From Rubrivivax sp. (GTDB lineage: Bacteria > Pseudomonadota > Gammaproteobacteria > Burkholderiales > Burkholderiaceae_C): a stretch of DNA of 64,000 nucleotides. The stretch is taken from NCBI GenBank assembly GCA_030681795.1, contig JAUXRG010000078.1, positions 62,001 through 126,000 of the forward strand, read 5' to 3'. A program made the translations under genes and the position numbers. The notes below the pieces were generated by a model, which was not told where the DNA came from, ran no database searches, and was given only the letters and a program-made list of their open reading frames with translations. This document shows, one piece after another, positions 37,348-47,221 of this stretch (position 1 is the first letter of the stretch; each line of letters begins with the position of its first letter).

Positions 37348-38802
37348 TCAACTCGCTTCGGGCGCAATGCTCTCGGCGTAGTCCACCAGCGCTTCGAGCA
37401 GCGCCTGGCCGCGTTCGTCGCCGGCCTCGGTGGCGGCCTCCGCCAGGGTGTCGATGCGCTCCAGGTAGGCCGCCAGCGTCAGCGCCCCACCCGCACCGTC
37501 ATGCAGCCGCGCGGCGCAATGCTGTTGCCAGCGCGCGGCTTCCTCGTCGCTGAGCGTGTCGGGGAAATTGCGCGCGCGGTAGCGGAACAGCAGCTCCTCC
37601 AGCCGGGCATCGTGGAAGGCCGGGCGCTTGGCGGCGAGCTGGCCCGGGCTCAACTCGCGCAGGCGCTGCAGCGTGCGGCGATCCTCGGTGCCGACGAAGC
37701 CGCCGTAGAGGTCCTCATCGACATCGGGCGCCTGGGCCGGGGCAGGCCGCGCGAAGACCTCGGCCCACAAACCGTCCAGCGTGCGGCCCAGGGCGGCCGC
37801 CGCGGCCGCGTGGCGCTGGGCGGCTTCGAGGTCCAGGCCCCAGCGCGCCGCGGCATCGCCCAGCACCGCCAGCTTGCCGATGACGACGGGCGACTTGTTG
37901 ATGTGGATGGTCTTGATGGGCAGCCGCTGCTCACCTTCGGGCAGATCGGCCTGGCGCGTGAAGAGTCTCCGGCGCAGGGTCTCGGCGTCCAGCGTGGCGA
38001 GTTCGCGCGGGTCGTGTGCCAGGTCCCAGACGATGACTTCGTTCTTGTTCGTGGGGTGCGGCCCGAGGGCCCAGACCACCGCCAGGCAGCCGCGCTCCAC
38101 GGGATACTGGCCCGAGAGGTGCACGAAGGGGCGGCCCGCGCCGATCTCGGCCCGCACCGCGTCCTTCTTGCGCAGCTTGAGGCAGAAGTCCCACAGCCGG
38201 GGCTGCCGGCTCTTGATGAGCCGTGCCAGGGCCAGCGTGGCGCGCACGTCGGAGAGCGCGTCGTGGGCCGCTTCGTGGGCCAGGCCGTTGGCGGCCGTGA
38301 GGTGTTCCAGCTTGAACGACGGCCGGCCGGCCATCTCGCCACTCTGGTGCACGGGCCAGACGATGCCTTCGGGCCGCAGCGCCCAGGTGCAGCGCACCAC
38401 GTCCATCAGGTCCCAGCGGCCGCAGCCGTTTTGCCACTCGCGCGCGTAGGGGTCGATGAGGTTGCGCCAGAACATGAAGCGCGTGACCTCGTCGTCGAAG
38501 CGGATGCTGTTGTAGCCCACGCCCACGGTGCCGTCGCGCGCCAGTTCGTGCTCGATGGCGGCGGCGAATTCGTGCTCGGGCAGGCCCCGCTGCAGGGCCT
38601 GCTGCGGCAGGATGCCGGTGAGCAGCACGCTCTCGGGGTCGGGCAGGGTGTCGGGGGCCGGGCGGCAGTGCCACATCACCGGCGCAGCGATCTCGTTGAG
38701 ATCCATGTCCGTGCGCACGCCCGCGAACTGCGCCGGCCGGTCGCGCCGCGGCACACGGCCAAAGGTCTCGTAGTCGTGCCAGAAAAAGGTCGTCTCGGCC
38801 AT
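37348..38802 (-). CDS. sbcB: exodeoxyribonuclease I
   Basis: A 484-residue 3'-5' exonuclease of single-stranded DNA acting in repair and recombination. The DEDD exonuclease start is FFWHDYETFGRVPRRDRPAQ; other motifs are VGYNSIRFDDEVTRFMFWRN, HDALSDVRATLALARLI and the SH3-like and C-terminal domains (LLFRYRARNFPDTLSDEE). The ATG at 38802 starts at AETTFFWHDYE; six more codons upstream to 38820 are open but not conserved. Confidence 0.95.
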   Translation of the reverse strand: MAETTFFWHDYETFGRVPRRDRPAQFAGVRTDMDLNEIAAPVMWHCRPAPDTLPDPESVLLTGILPQQALQRGLPEHEFAAAIEHELARDGTVGVGYNSIRFDDEVTRFMFWRNLIDPYAREWQNGCGRWDLMDVVRCTWALRPEGIVWPVHQSGEMAGRPSFKLEHLTAANGLAHEAAHDALSDVRATLALARLIKSRQPRLWDFCLKLRKKDAVRAEIGAGRPFVHLSGQYPVERGCLAVVWALGPHPTNKNEVIVWDLAHDPRELATLDAETLRRRLFTRQADLPEGEQRLPIKTIHINKSPVVIGKLAVLGDAAARWGLDLEAAQRHAAAAAALGRTLDGLWAEVFARPAPAQAPDVDEDLYGGFVGTEDRRTLQRLRELSPGQLAAKRPAFHDARLEELLFRYRARNFPDTLSDEEAARWQQHCAARLHDGAGGALTLAAYLERIDTLAEAATEAGDERGQALLEALVDYAESIAPEAS

Positions 38803-38878
38803 CGGCGCACGATAGCGCAAGGCCGGTCGGCGCCGGGATCCCGGCCAGGTCGAACCCGCGCGCCACGGGGCCGCCGGT

Positions 38879-39175
38879 TCAGGGCGCCCCGACCCGCCAG
38901 CGCTGCAGACGCTTCAGCGAGCGCCAGCCCCACCAAAGACGCAGCCCCCAGCGCCAGGCGCGCCGGGGTCGCAGCACGGCCACCACCACCAAGGCGGCGA
39001 GAGGGCCTTCGGGGTGCGCACGCAGCCATTGCCAGGCGTTGCGCACGCTATCGAGCAGCGCCAACGGGCGCTGCAACACCGCGGCGTCGGCCGCCAGGCG
39101 GCCGCGCAACACCGAGCTGCGCACCACCAAGGCGTGCTGGCGTCGTGCCAGGGCTGCCGCCTGATGCGGATTCAT
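38879..39175 (-). CDS. small YqjK-like protein
   Basis: A 98-residue basic protein, start ATG 39175, overlapping the stop of the upstream holin-like gene by four bases. It has a short hydrophobic stretch GPLAALVVVAVL (about 58-69) and an Arg/Trp-rich tail. It takes the place of E. coli YqjK behind YqjD- and YqjE-like genes, and this conserved order is the main reason for the call. Function unknown. Confidence 0.65.
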   Translation of the reverse strand: MNPHQAAALARRQHALVVRSSVLRGRLAADAAVLQRPLALLDSVRNAWQWLRAHPEGPLAALVVVAVLRPRRAWRWGLRLWWGWRSLKRLQRWRVGAP

Positions 39176-39579
39176 TCTTCGCCGCTGCGCGGCTCGGCCG
39201 CACCCAGGCCCTGGCGATCGCGCCGCAGCTCGCCCAGGCTCAGCGCGAACGGCCCGCCGTCGCCCGCCTTCAACTGCTCGCGCGCGCGCCGCAACAGCCA
39301 CCAGCCGCCTCCCGCGAAGACCAAGGTCAGCACGCCGACCGCGGGCAGCCGGTAGCCCTCCTGGAACAGCATCACGACGAATGCGATGGCCAGCACCAGC
39401 GCCAGCCCCACCAGCAGCAGGCCCATGGCGGCCTGCTGCATGGCGTCGAAGAGACGCAGCTTCTCCTGCTCCAGCTCGCTGCCGAACAACTCCAGCCGCA
39501 CCTGCACGATGCCGACCGAGGTGCCGAGCAGGCGCCGCAGTGAATCGAACAGGCCGCCGGAGGCAACGGGGCCGGTCAT
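39172..39579 (-). CDS. phage-holin superfamily (YqjE-like) membrane protein
   Basis: A 135-residue protein with two adjacent membrane helices (about 52-72 and 78-97: MGLLLVGLALVLAIAFVVML, then VGVLTLVFAGGGWWLL) after an amphipathic N-terminus GLFDSLRRLLGTSVGIVQVR. This is the putative Actinobacteria/Proteobacteria holin family to which YqjE belongs; despite the name it is a chromosomal envelope protein, not a lysis gene. The ATG at 39579 is chosen by the family start. Confidence 0.8.
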   Translation of the reverse strand: MTGPVASGGLFDSLRRLLGTSVGIVQVRLELFGSELEQEKLRLFDAMQQAAMGLLLVGLALVLAIAFVVMLFQEGYRLPAVGVLTLVFAGGGWWLLRRAREQLKAGDGGPFALSLGELRRDRQGLGAAEPRSGEE

Positions 39580-39592
39580 GGCCGGCCCTGGC

Positions 39593-39904
39593 TCAACGCC
39601 GACCGATGAGCAGGCCCACCACCATGCCCACACCGGCGCCTATGGCCACCGACTGCCAGGGGTGGTCGTGCACATAGTCGTCCGCGGCATGGCCGGCGGC
39701 CTTGGCCTTTTCGGTGGCGTTCGCCTGAAGCGTGAGCAGGCTGTGCTTGGCGTCGGACATGCGCTGCTGCAGGCGTTCGCGCAGGCCCGCGGTGCTCTCG
39801 CTCATCTCACCGGCGGTGAGCTTGAGCAGTTCTTCGGCGTCGGCCACGACCATGCGCAGGTCGGACATCAGCTTGTCCTTTTGGGCCAGGGTGAGTTCAG
39901 ACAT
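39593..39904 (-). CDS. DUF883 family (YqjD/ElaB-like) membrane-anchored protein
   Basis: A 103-residue protein: a long helical N-terminal part (KDKLMSDLRMVVADAEELLK and following) and a C-terminal glycine-rich helix after the family motif DDYVHDHPWQSVAIGAGVG, ending GLLIGRR. E. coli YqjD and ElaB, the best known members, are inner-membrane proteins that bind ribosomes in stationary phase. AAGGGGAA precedes the ATG at 39904. It begins a three-gene run with the YqjE- and YqjK-like genes. Confidence 0.9.
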   Translation of the reverse strand: MSELTLAQKDKLMSDLRMVVADAEELLKLTAGEMSESTAGLRERLQQRMSDAKHSLLTLQANATEKAKAAGHAADDYVHDHPWQSVAIGAGVGMVVGLLIGRR

Positions 39905-39990
39905 ACGGTTCCCCTTCTTCCAAGTAGAAGACCAGCCTAGCACCAAGCCCCGCCGGACAAAAGAAAAAGCGCGAGTTTCGATGACGCGGC

Positions 39991-41112
<1,122 letters not shown>

Positions 41113-41154
41113 GGCACCGCAGTTTAGGCCCGACGGGCCCCTGCGGCCTGGCCC

Positions 41155-41832
41155 CTACTTGCGCGGCGTTTTCTTCGCCGCCGCGCCCGACTGCAGCGCC
41201 TCGGACATGCCCAGCAGCACGCCGCTGACCATGGCGGTGTAGCTCTCTGCCAGGGCCTGCGCGGCGCGCATCGAAGCCGCGCGCGTGCTGCGCATGGCGC
41301 CGTGCATCTGCTCGGCCATCTGCTCGGCGGTGCTGGCGGCCTGCGCGCCCGAGAGCGTGCCGCCGGCCTGCATCTTCTCGAGCACCTGGCCCCAGGCGCC
41401 GGCCATGGGCGCGCCGGCGCCGGCAGCCGTTTTCTTCAGCGCCGCGAAGAGCGTGTCTTCCATCTTCTCCAGGTCTTCGAGCGCCTTTTTCATGTGCTTG
41501 TCGCGCAGGTCGGCGCCCTGGGCCGCCAGCGTGGCCAGCGCGGTGCGGTTGGCCTCCACGGCCTTGAGCAGCGCGTCGTCCATGCCGGCCACGGCCTTGT
41601 CGAGCAGGGTCTCGGGGTCGACACCGGCGGTGAGGTTCTTGGCCGCGCCGGCACTGGCGGCTTCGGCGACGGACTTGAGCGCGCCGCGGATATTCTTCAG
41701 CGAGAGTTCGCGGCCCTGCAGCGCGGCCAGGGTGGCGTCACCTGCCGCCTTGCGCAACTGCGCGCCTTGCTTGGCGGTGGCGGTCTCGAACATCGAGATC
41801 AGGGCTTCGGCGTCAAACATGGGCTTGGACAT
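41155..41832 (-). CDS. helical phasin-like protein (DUF6781 type)
   Basis: A 225-residue, almost fully helical, Ala-rich protein without signal peptide. It begins SKPMFDAEALISMFETATAK and ends AAAKKTPRK. The heptad-like pattern and composition are like phasins that coat polyhydroxyalkanoate granules, and I associate it with the DUF6781 family of Burkholderiales, without a search. A good GAGGAG-type site (reverse of CTCCTC at about 41840) lies before the ATG at 41832. No PHA synthase is in the window. Confidence 0.65.
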   Translation of the reverse strand: MSKPMFDAEALISMFETATAKQGAQLRKAAGDATLAALQGRELSLKNIRGALKSVAEAASAGAAKNLTAGVDPETLLDKAVAGMDDALLKAVEANRTALATLAAQGADLRDKHMKKALEDLEKMEDTLFAALKKTAAGAGAPMAGAWGQVLEKMQAGGTLSGAQAASTAEQMAEQMHGAMRSTRAASMRAAQALAESYTAMVSGVLLGMSEALQSGAAAKKTPRK

Positions 41833-41989
41833 GGTGCAGCTCCTCTGGGGTGTGCCGCCATCGTCGCACCGGGCCGGCTGCGCGGCAAGGGGGCAGCCGG
41901 TTTGAGCGCGGGGCGGGCGCCCGGCCTTCGCCCGACGTTCGCTTCGCCTGGGACTTAGGACTGGCAGCGAGTCATGGCCGCGGTCATGT

Positions 41990-42391
41990 TCAACGTGCAC
42001 CCGTTGCCTGCGTGACTTGCGCCTGCCATTGCACCCGTGCGTAGCGCTCGACCTGGCCTGGCGACAGCGCGAACGCCTGACCATAGAGCCCGGGGCCATA
42101 CCGGTGCATCTGCATCGCCATGCGCGCGGCGTGCTCATGGTCTCGATCGGCCAGACGAACCAGTTGCTCGAAGGCCAGCAGCCAGTGGCAGCGCTCGTAG
42201 TCCTGCAGGGCCGTGTCGAAGGCCTGTGCCGTGGCCGTGTCCGTCGCGCTCGCTCGGGCGGTCATCATGGCTTCGATCTGCGCCAGCGCGCCATCGGATC
42301 CGGTGCTCTGCGCCTGTACCGGCGGGTGCATGCCCAGCACGAGCGCGCCGACCAGGACCGCAAGAATGGGGGCATGTTGCAGGGTGATCAT
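41990..42391 (-). CDS. small exported protein, paralogue of the one at 47222
   Basis: A 133-residue protein with a signal peptide (ITLQHAPILAVLVGALVLG, cleavage probably after VQA). The mature part contains YERCHWLLAFEQLVRLADRD (66-85) and then MHRYGPGLYGQAF (95-107), one SEL1/TPR-like helix pair. The same motif is in the 123-residue protein at 47222-47593. Both lie around the Ser/Thr kinase and sigma genes, and may be targets or partners of that system. Function unknown. The gap of 85 bases upstream has no visible signal. Confidence 0.7.
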   Translation of the reverse strand: MITLQHAPILAVLVGALVLGMHPPVQAQSTGSDGALAQIEAMMTARASATDTATAQAFDTALQDYERCHWLLAFEQLVRLADRDHEHAARMAMQMHRYGPGLYGQAFALSPGQVERYARVQWQAQVTQATGAR

Positions 42392-42476
42392 TCGCTTGCT
42401 CCAAAGTTGTGGGTTGTTTCGACCAGGGTTCGGTTCGAGCCAGGACGTGGCCGAAGCCGCAATGCGCGGCGCCCGG

Positions 42477-42872
42477 TCACGCCGCCGCCAACTGCGGCGC
42501 GCGATGCAGCAGCGCGTGGATCGCCGGCAGCGCCGCTTCAGCGGCGCGCCGGCCGGCGTCCACCAGGTAGGGCATGGCCGCGGTCTCGAAGAGGCCCACA
42601 CGGCTCGGCATCGGCGACTCGAAGCCCAGCGCCAGCACCGTGTGCGCATCCGCCGCCGCACTGACGGGCAGCGGATCGGCGACGAAACCGTCGATCAGGC
42701 GCCGGGCTTCGATGCGCACATCGCCGAAGGCCTGTGCCAGCCGCTGCCTCACCAGGCGGTCGTCGCGCAGCGCGAAGTCGGCGTCGAAGCGGCCCAGGCG
42801 AGGCCACAGCATCTGTGGAATGGCGCGCCAGCGGTGGTGCGGGGACGACCGGGGCGGTGGGCGGCTATGCAT
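42477..42872 (-). CDS. hypothetical protein
   Basis: An open frame of 131 codons from the ATG at 42872; a second ATG 20 codons later (LWPRLGRFDADF) is also possible. There is no signal peptide or membrane helix. The segment DDRLVRQRLAQAFGDVRIEA and the end FETAAMPYLVDAGRRAAEAA are plausible helices, and the amino-acid mix is normal for this genome. I do not recognise a family. It lies 160 bases behind the kinase gene on the same strand. Confidence 0.5.
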   Translation of the reverse strand: MHSRPPPRSSPHHRWRAIPQMLWPRLGRFDADFALRDDRLVRQRLAQAFGDVRIEARRLIDGFVADPLPVSAAADAHTVLALGFESPMPSRVGLFETAAMPYLVDAGRRAAEAALPAIHALLHRAPQLAAA

Positions 42873-43032
42873 GGGATGGGCTCGCTGCGGTTGACGTTTG
42901 GCGCCACCAAAAGTGGGGCGCTGCATCAGGTCAATCGCAAAGCCGAGCCCAATCCCGCCACGGCGCTTCGACGTCCCAGCGCGCTTGCGCTGGTGCCCGC
43001 AAAGCCCGGCCGGGTCGTCGCCAGCAGCCGCG

Positions 43033-46000
43033 TCAGGGCCGCGATGCCAGCCAGGCCTGCAGTTCCTTCGTCTGCGGATGTGGCGCACCCAGCGCCGCCA
43101 CCAGGATGGGAAGCGCACGCTGCCACGATGCCAAGGCCTCGCGGTGCAGGCCCTGGCGCTGCTGCACATCGCCCAGCAGCCACCAGGCGCGCCCGACCCG
43201 CGAACTCTGCTCGGGCAGGCGGGCCGCAGCGGTGGCGCGCAAAAGGGCGGCGTCGGCCAGGGCGCGCGCCTCGTCGATCTCACCCGCAGCCAGCGCCGCG
43301 CGGGCCGCAATCGGCAGCGTGGTCAGCAGACCGGCACGCGGCTTGGCGCCCGCGTAGCCCAGCAGCTTCAGCTGCGCCTGCATCAGGGCCCGCGCCTGGG
43401 GCACATCACCGCGCTGCAAGGCCAGCCGGGCGCGCACGCGGTCGATGGCGAGCAGCAGGTCGCCGGCATTCGTGGCGCCAGCCGGCAGCGCGGCGCTCGC
43501 TTGGTCCAGCGCCGCTTGCGCCGCCTGAGCGGCATCACCGCGGTCGGCGTAGAGGTGGGTGCCGGCCATGTGCAGCAAGCTCTCGACTTCGATGCGCGCA
43601 TTGCGCTCTTCGTGGCTGCGGGCTGCGGCGTATTGAAGCCAGCGCAGGGCCTCGTCGTCGCGCCGCATGTGGTGCAGGGCCACGCCGTAGGCCCGTGCCA
43701 GGCCCATGTCCACCGCCGGTCGCGTGAGGTCGGGGCCCTGCGCACGCTGCACGGCGTCGCGCAGCACGGCTTCGGCCTGCTGCATCTCGCCGAAGCTGAT
43801 GCGGGCCGAACCCTCGTTGATCATCACCGTCAGGCGGTCGCGCGTGCCACCGCGCCCGGTGCGGTCCATCACCTGCCCCAGCTTGAGCATGATCTCGAAG
43901 GCCTGCTTGCCCTGACCCGCGGCGTGATGGTGGTAGGCCAGGTTGTTGAGCGCCACGATGTAGGCCTTGTCTTCGCGCTCGTCGGCGGCCTCGAACAGCG
44001 CCACGGCCTGCTGCGAGACGCGCAAGGCGGTGGCGCTGTCGCCGCGCGCGGCGGCCAGGTCGGCCTCGGCGTTCAGGCAGACGTGCTCCACCGGCAGACG
44101 CGGCCGCACCGCCGAAGCAGCCAGCACACGCCGCGCCTCAGTGACGCGCGCCTGCGCGGCCTCGGGGCGACCGGCCTCGATGTCGGCCTGGATCGCAGCG
44201 CACAGCGCGTTGGCCAAGGCGTTGACGTCGCTCGTGCGCCGCGCAGCCGCTTCGGCCAGCCTGCGCATCTCGACTTCGCTCTCCCGTCGTCCCAGGATTT
44301 CGTAGCGCACGCCCAAGGCGACCAGCAACTCGGACAGCAGGGCCGGGTTGCCGGCGTAGTTCTTCTCCAGTAGTTCACGCCCGCGGTCGAGCAACTGCTC
44401 GGGCTTGAGCGGCTGGCCGCCGGGGCCGATTTCCGAGAGCAGGCTGCTCATGAATTCCGTCGTCGCCGAACTGGCCCGCGCCTGGTAGCGGGCTTCGGCG
44501 CGCTGCGCACGCGCGGCCTGCAACTGCAGCTCGGTCTCGGCGCGGGCGCGGCGTGCCGCGGCAGCTTCGGCCTGGGCGCGGCGCTGTTCGGTTTCAGCAC
44601 GTTCGCGCTGGGCTTCAGCCCGCTGGCGTTCTGATTCGGCGCGCAGGCTTTCGGCGCGCGCCTGGGCGGCGCTGGCGTCGGCCGCGGCCAGCGCGCCCAG
44701 GGCCCGGGCGGACGCCGACTCGGCCCGCGTGCGCTGCGCCTCGGCCTGCACCCGCTGGCGCTGCGCCTCGACGGCCTGCCAGCTGGTGCCCACCACGCCG
44801 GCCAGCAGCGCCAGCAGGGTGGTGGACGCGGCGCCCACCATCAACCGGTTGCGCCGCACGAACTTGGCGGCGCGGTAGCCCACGGTGTCGGCCACCGCGC
44901 TGACGGGTTCGTTGCGCAGGTGGCGCAGCACGTCGTCCGCCAGCGCCTGGGCGCTGCTGTAGCGGCGGCCGGGCTCTTCGGCCAGGGCACGCAGCACGAT
45001 CTGGTCCAGTTCACCCTGCAGCCGTCGCGCCAGGCGCAGCGGCTGCAAGCCGCGTGCAGCCGCCAGCGCGGCGGCGTCCTCGCCTTCGGCCACCAAACGG
45101 CTGGGCCGCTTCGGTTCAGGCAGCGCCGCCGCGTGCATCCAGGCCGTGATGTCGCTGGACCACGGCAGCCCGCTGGGGTGGCGGCCGGTGAGCAGCTGGC
45201 ACAGCAGCACGCCCAGCGCCCACACGTCGGTGGCGGTGGACACCGGCTCGCCACGCACCTGCTCGGGCGCGGCCCAGGCCGGCGTGTAGGCGCGCTGGCC
45301 GGTGCGCGTGACGGACGAGGCCGACAGCGCGGCGCCGTCTTCGCCTTCGTCGAGCAGCCGCGCGATGCCGAAGTCCAGCAGCTTGACCTGGCCCTGCCCG
45401 TCGACCATCACGTTGCCGGGCTTGAGGTCGCGGTGCACCACCAGCTGCGCATGGGCGGCAGCCACGGCCTGCACGACGTCCACGAACAGCCGCAGGCGGC
45501 CTTCGACATCGAGCCGGCGTTCGTCGCACCAGCGGTCGATGGGCTCGCCGCGCACCAGTTCCAGCACCAGGTAGGGCTGGCCGCCATCGCCGTCACTGGC
45601 GACACCGGCGTCGAGCAGGCGCGCGATGTGCGGGTGTTCCAGCCGCGCCAGGATGCGGCCCTCGCGCTCGAAGCGCTGGCTGGCCTGGGTGCCGTGCAGC
45701 CGCCCGTGCATCAGCTTGATGGCGGCCTGGCCTTCGTGGCGGCCGTCGCTGCGCCGCGCCAGCCACACGCTGGCCATGCCGCCTTCACCCAGCGGCGCCT
45801 CGATGGTCCACGGGCCCATGCGGTGGCCGGCGGCGGGCAGAGAAGACCCCGCGTGCGCCGAGCCCGCAAGGAAATGGTCTCGGCCGGCGGCTTCGTGGCG
45901 TTCGAGCAGCCCCTGCAGCAACGCGGCGTCCGGCGGCGCGCGCAGCTGCAGGGCGGCCAGCCAGGCCGCGCGGTCGGCCGGCGGCAGGTCCAGCGCCTCG

Positions 46001-46062
46001 TCGAGCAAGGGGCTCAGGCGGGCCCAGGTGGCGGCGTCAGGGGTGGCGGCGGGGGGATTCAT
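43033..46062 (-). CDS. membrane Ser/Thr protein kinase with coiled coil and C-terminal TPRs
   Basis: A 1009-residue protein. The cytosolic N-terminal kinase has all key residues: glycine loop LGEGGMASV (91-99), Lys116 in AAIKLMHG, HRDLKPGN (210-217), DFG (230-232), and AAPEQ with APE (265-267). One membrane helix is at about 407-428, then a Glu/Arg/Ala-rich coiled coil (about 430-545), then a TPR-type sensor part to the end, which should be periplasmic. The ATG at 46062 follows a TTG. Such kinases pair with ECF-like sigma factors, as with the gene at 46384-46914. The C-terminal VGRAWWLLGDVQ..ASWQ part recurs in the remnant at 47921. Confidence 0.93.
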   Translation of the reverse strand: MNPPAATPDAATWARLSPLLDEALDLPPADRAAWLAALQLRAPPDAALLQGLLERHEAAGRDHFLAGSAHAGSSLPAAGHRMGPWTIEAPLGEGGMASVWLARRSDGRHEGQAAIKLMHGRLHGTQASQRFEREGRILARLEHPHIARLLDAGVASDGDGGQPYLVLELVRGEPIDRWCDERRLDVEGRLRLFVDVVQAVAAAHAQLVVHRDLKPGNVMVDGQGQVKLLDFGIARLLDEGEDGAALSASSVTRTGQRAYTPAWAAPEQVRGEPVSTATDVWALGVLLCQLLTGRHPSGLPWSSDITAWMHAAALPEPKRPSRLVAEGEDAAALAAARGLQPLRLARRLQGELDQIVLRALAEEPGRRYSSAQALADDVLRHLRNEPVSAVADTVGYRAAKFVRRNRLMVGAASTTLLALLAGVVGTSWQAVEAQRQRVQAEAQRTRAESASARALGALAAADASAAQARAESLRAESERQRAEAQRERAETEQRRAQAEAAAARRARAETELQLQAARAQRAEARYQARASSATTEFMSSLLSEIGPGGQPLKPEQLLDRGRELLEKNYAGNPALLSELLVALGVRYEILGRRESEVEMRRLAEAAARRTSDVNALANALCAAIQADIEAGRPEAAQARVTEARRVLAASAVRPRLPVEHVCLNAEADLAAARGDSATALRVSQQAVALFEAADEREDKAYIVALNNLAYHHHAAGQGKQAFEIMLKLGQVMDRTGRGGTRDRLTVMINEGSARISFGEMQQAEAVLRDAVQRAQGPDLTRPAVDMGLARAYGVALHHMRRDDEALRWLQYAAARSHEERNARIEVESLLHMAGTHLYADRGDAAQAAQAALDQASAALPAGATNAGDLLLAIDRVRARLALQRGDVPQARALMQAQLKLLGYAGAKPRAGLLTTLPIAARAALAAGEIDEARALADAALLRATAAARLPEQSSRVGRAWWLLGDVQQRQGLHREALASWQRALPILVAALGAPHPQTKELQAWLASRP

Positions 46063-46253
46063 CAAGGCGTCTTCGGTGGGGGCATCGTAAGCCGCGGGGT
46101 GCCATCAAGTCGCGACTCGCGGGCCGTGCAAGAGAGATCGCAAACCGCACGTCGAAGAGGACAAGCACCTCGCCTGTCGTGTTTCGACGGGCGGCTGCGA
46201 TGTACCTGGCAGGCCCGCAGGCCGCGGCGCCGCACCCCCCAGGAAGCACCGCC

Positions 46254-46376
46254 ATGACCTACGCCCTGACCGCCCTGCTCTTCGTGTCCCCGGTGCTGGC
46301 CGCGGCCGCCGCGGCACTGGCGCAGGTCGAGCGCAGCATGCGCGCGCTGCACATCCCGCTGACGAGCGACTTCTAG
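46254..46376 (+). CDS. possible 40-residue membrane peptide
   Basis: An ATG with AGGA eight bases before it opens a 40-codon frame: a hydrophobic segment (TYALTALLFVSPVLAAAAAA) followed by a polar tail ending PLTSDF. It lies between the kinase gene (divergent) and the sigma factor gene (convergent, stop eight bases away). No family recognised. The ribosome site and composition support it, the size does not; it could be chance. Confidence 0.4.
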   Translation: MTYALTALLFVSPVLAAAAAALAQVERSMRALHIPLTSDF

Positions 46377-46383
46377 CCGCCGC

Positions 46384-46914
46384 CTAAGCCTGCAACAGCC
46401 CGTGCAGCAACGCGCGGGCCTTGTCCCAGTCGCGCTGGGCGGTGCGTTCCGAGCCGCCGCGCAGCGCGGCGATTTCGGCGAATGTCAGCCCGGCAAAGAA
46501 CTTCAGGTCCACCAGCTCGGCCAGGCGCGCGTCGATGGCGGCCAGCCGCTCCACGGCCTGGCCGACCTGTTCCAGGTCTTCGGCCGCGGCGTCGGCGGGC
46601 GCCATCGCGTTGTCGGACACGAAGGTGTCCAGCGCCGTGATGTCCAGCCCGCCGCCACGCTTCTGCGCGCCGCGCGCGCGGGCGTGGTCGATGGCGATGC
46701 CGCGCATGGCGCGCGCGGCATAGGCCATGAAGTGCGCGCGGTCGGCGAACTGCAGGCCGGGCCGGCCCGCCATCTGCAGGTAGGCCTCGTGCAGCAGCGT
46801 GGTGGGCGAGATCTGCGCCGCGGGGCCGCCCTTGTACAGCTCGCGCCGGGCCATGCGCCGCAGTTCGGCGTAGAGCGTTTCGAAGCTCGGGGCGTTGGCA
46901 TCCGGTTCAGGCAT
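46384..46914 (-). CDS. ECF-like RNA polymerase sigma factor
   Basis: A 176-residue sigma factor. Region 2 is at about 10-85 (FETLYAELRRMARRELYKGG, then SPTTLLHEAYLQM and FMAYAARAMRGIAIDHARAR), and region 4 at about 115-172 (AELVDLKFFAGLTFAEIAAL, RTAQRDWDKARALLHGLL). This is the subgroup of ECF-like factors usually found next to Ser/Thr kinases of the type downstream. The HARARGAQKRGGG link is normal for it. A nearly identical but broken copy lies at 48084-48609. No anti-sigma gene is seen, so kinase-controlled activity is likely. Confidence 0.93.
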   Translation of the reverse strand: MPEPDANAPSFETLYAELRRMARRELYKGGPAAQISPTTLLHEAYLQMAGRPGLQFADRAHFMAYAARAMRGIAIDHARARGAQKRGGGLDITALDTFVSDNAMAPADAAAEDLEQVGQAVERLAAIDARLAELVDLKFFAGLTFAEIAALRGGSERTAQRDWDKARALLHGLLQA

Positions 46915-47221
46915 GGCCCATCGTACCCGCGCCCCGGCGGCGGGCGTCCGTGGGCGTCAGCCGACGTCTTGAAGCGTTACACACCGCCACGGCGTGCATT
47001 CCGGCGATCTTGTCGATGATCGACCGCGAACCGACGCCGTTGAGCCCGGTCGCGGCAGTCCAGCAGAGAGGGTTGTCCAATTCGGGGTCGGAGGCCGATT
47101 CGATTGCCACCGCATTCAGAACGGCCCGGCGGGGACACCGCCGCCGTGTCCGGTTCTCGCGCAGCTTTGCGATCTTCCAGGCAAGGGCACCGTGCCGGTG
47201 CCTGTCAACCGGAGAATCGCC
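46915..47221. other. 307-base intergenic region with leader hairpin
   Basis: No gene is seen between the divergent sigma factor and the small exported protein. Close to the latter is a perfect hairpin at 47186-47202: GGCACCG, loop TGC, CGGTGCC. It ends eight bases before the GGAG ribosome site, so it may affect translation or mRNA stability. Promoters for both genes should be here, but none stands out. Confidence 0.6.

Noticed and set aside
39172..39579. Holin-like gene as a sign of a prophage
   Set aside because: It lies in the YqjD-YqjE-YqjK-like order of chromosomal genes and no phage structural, lysis or integrase gene is near.
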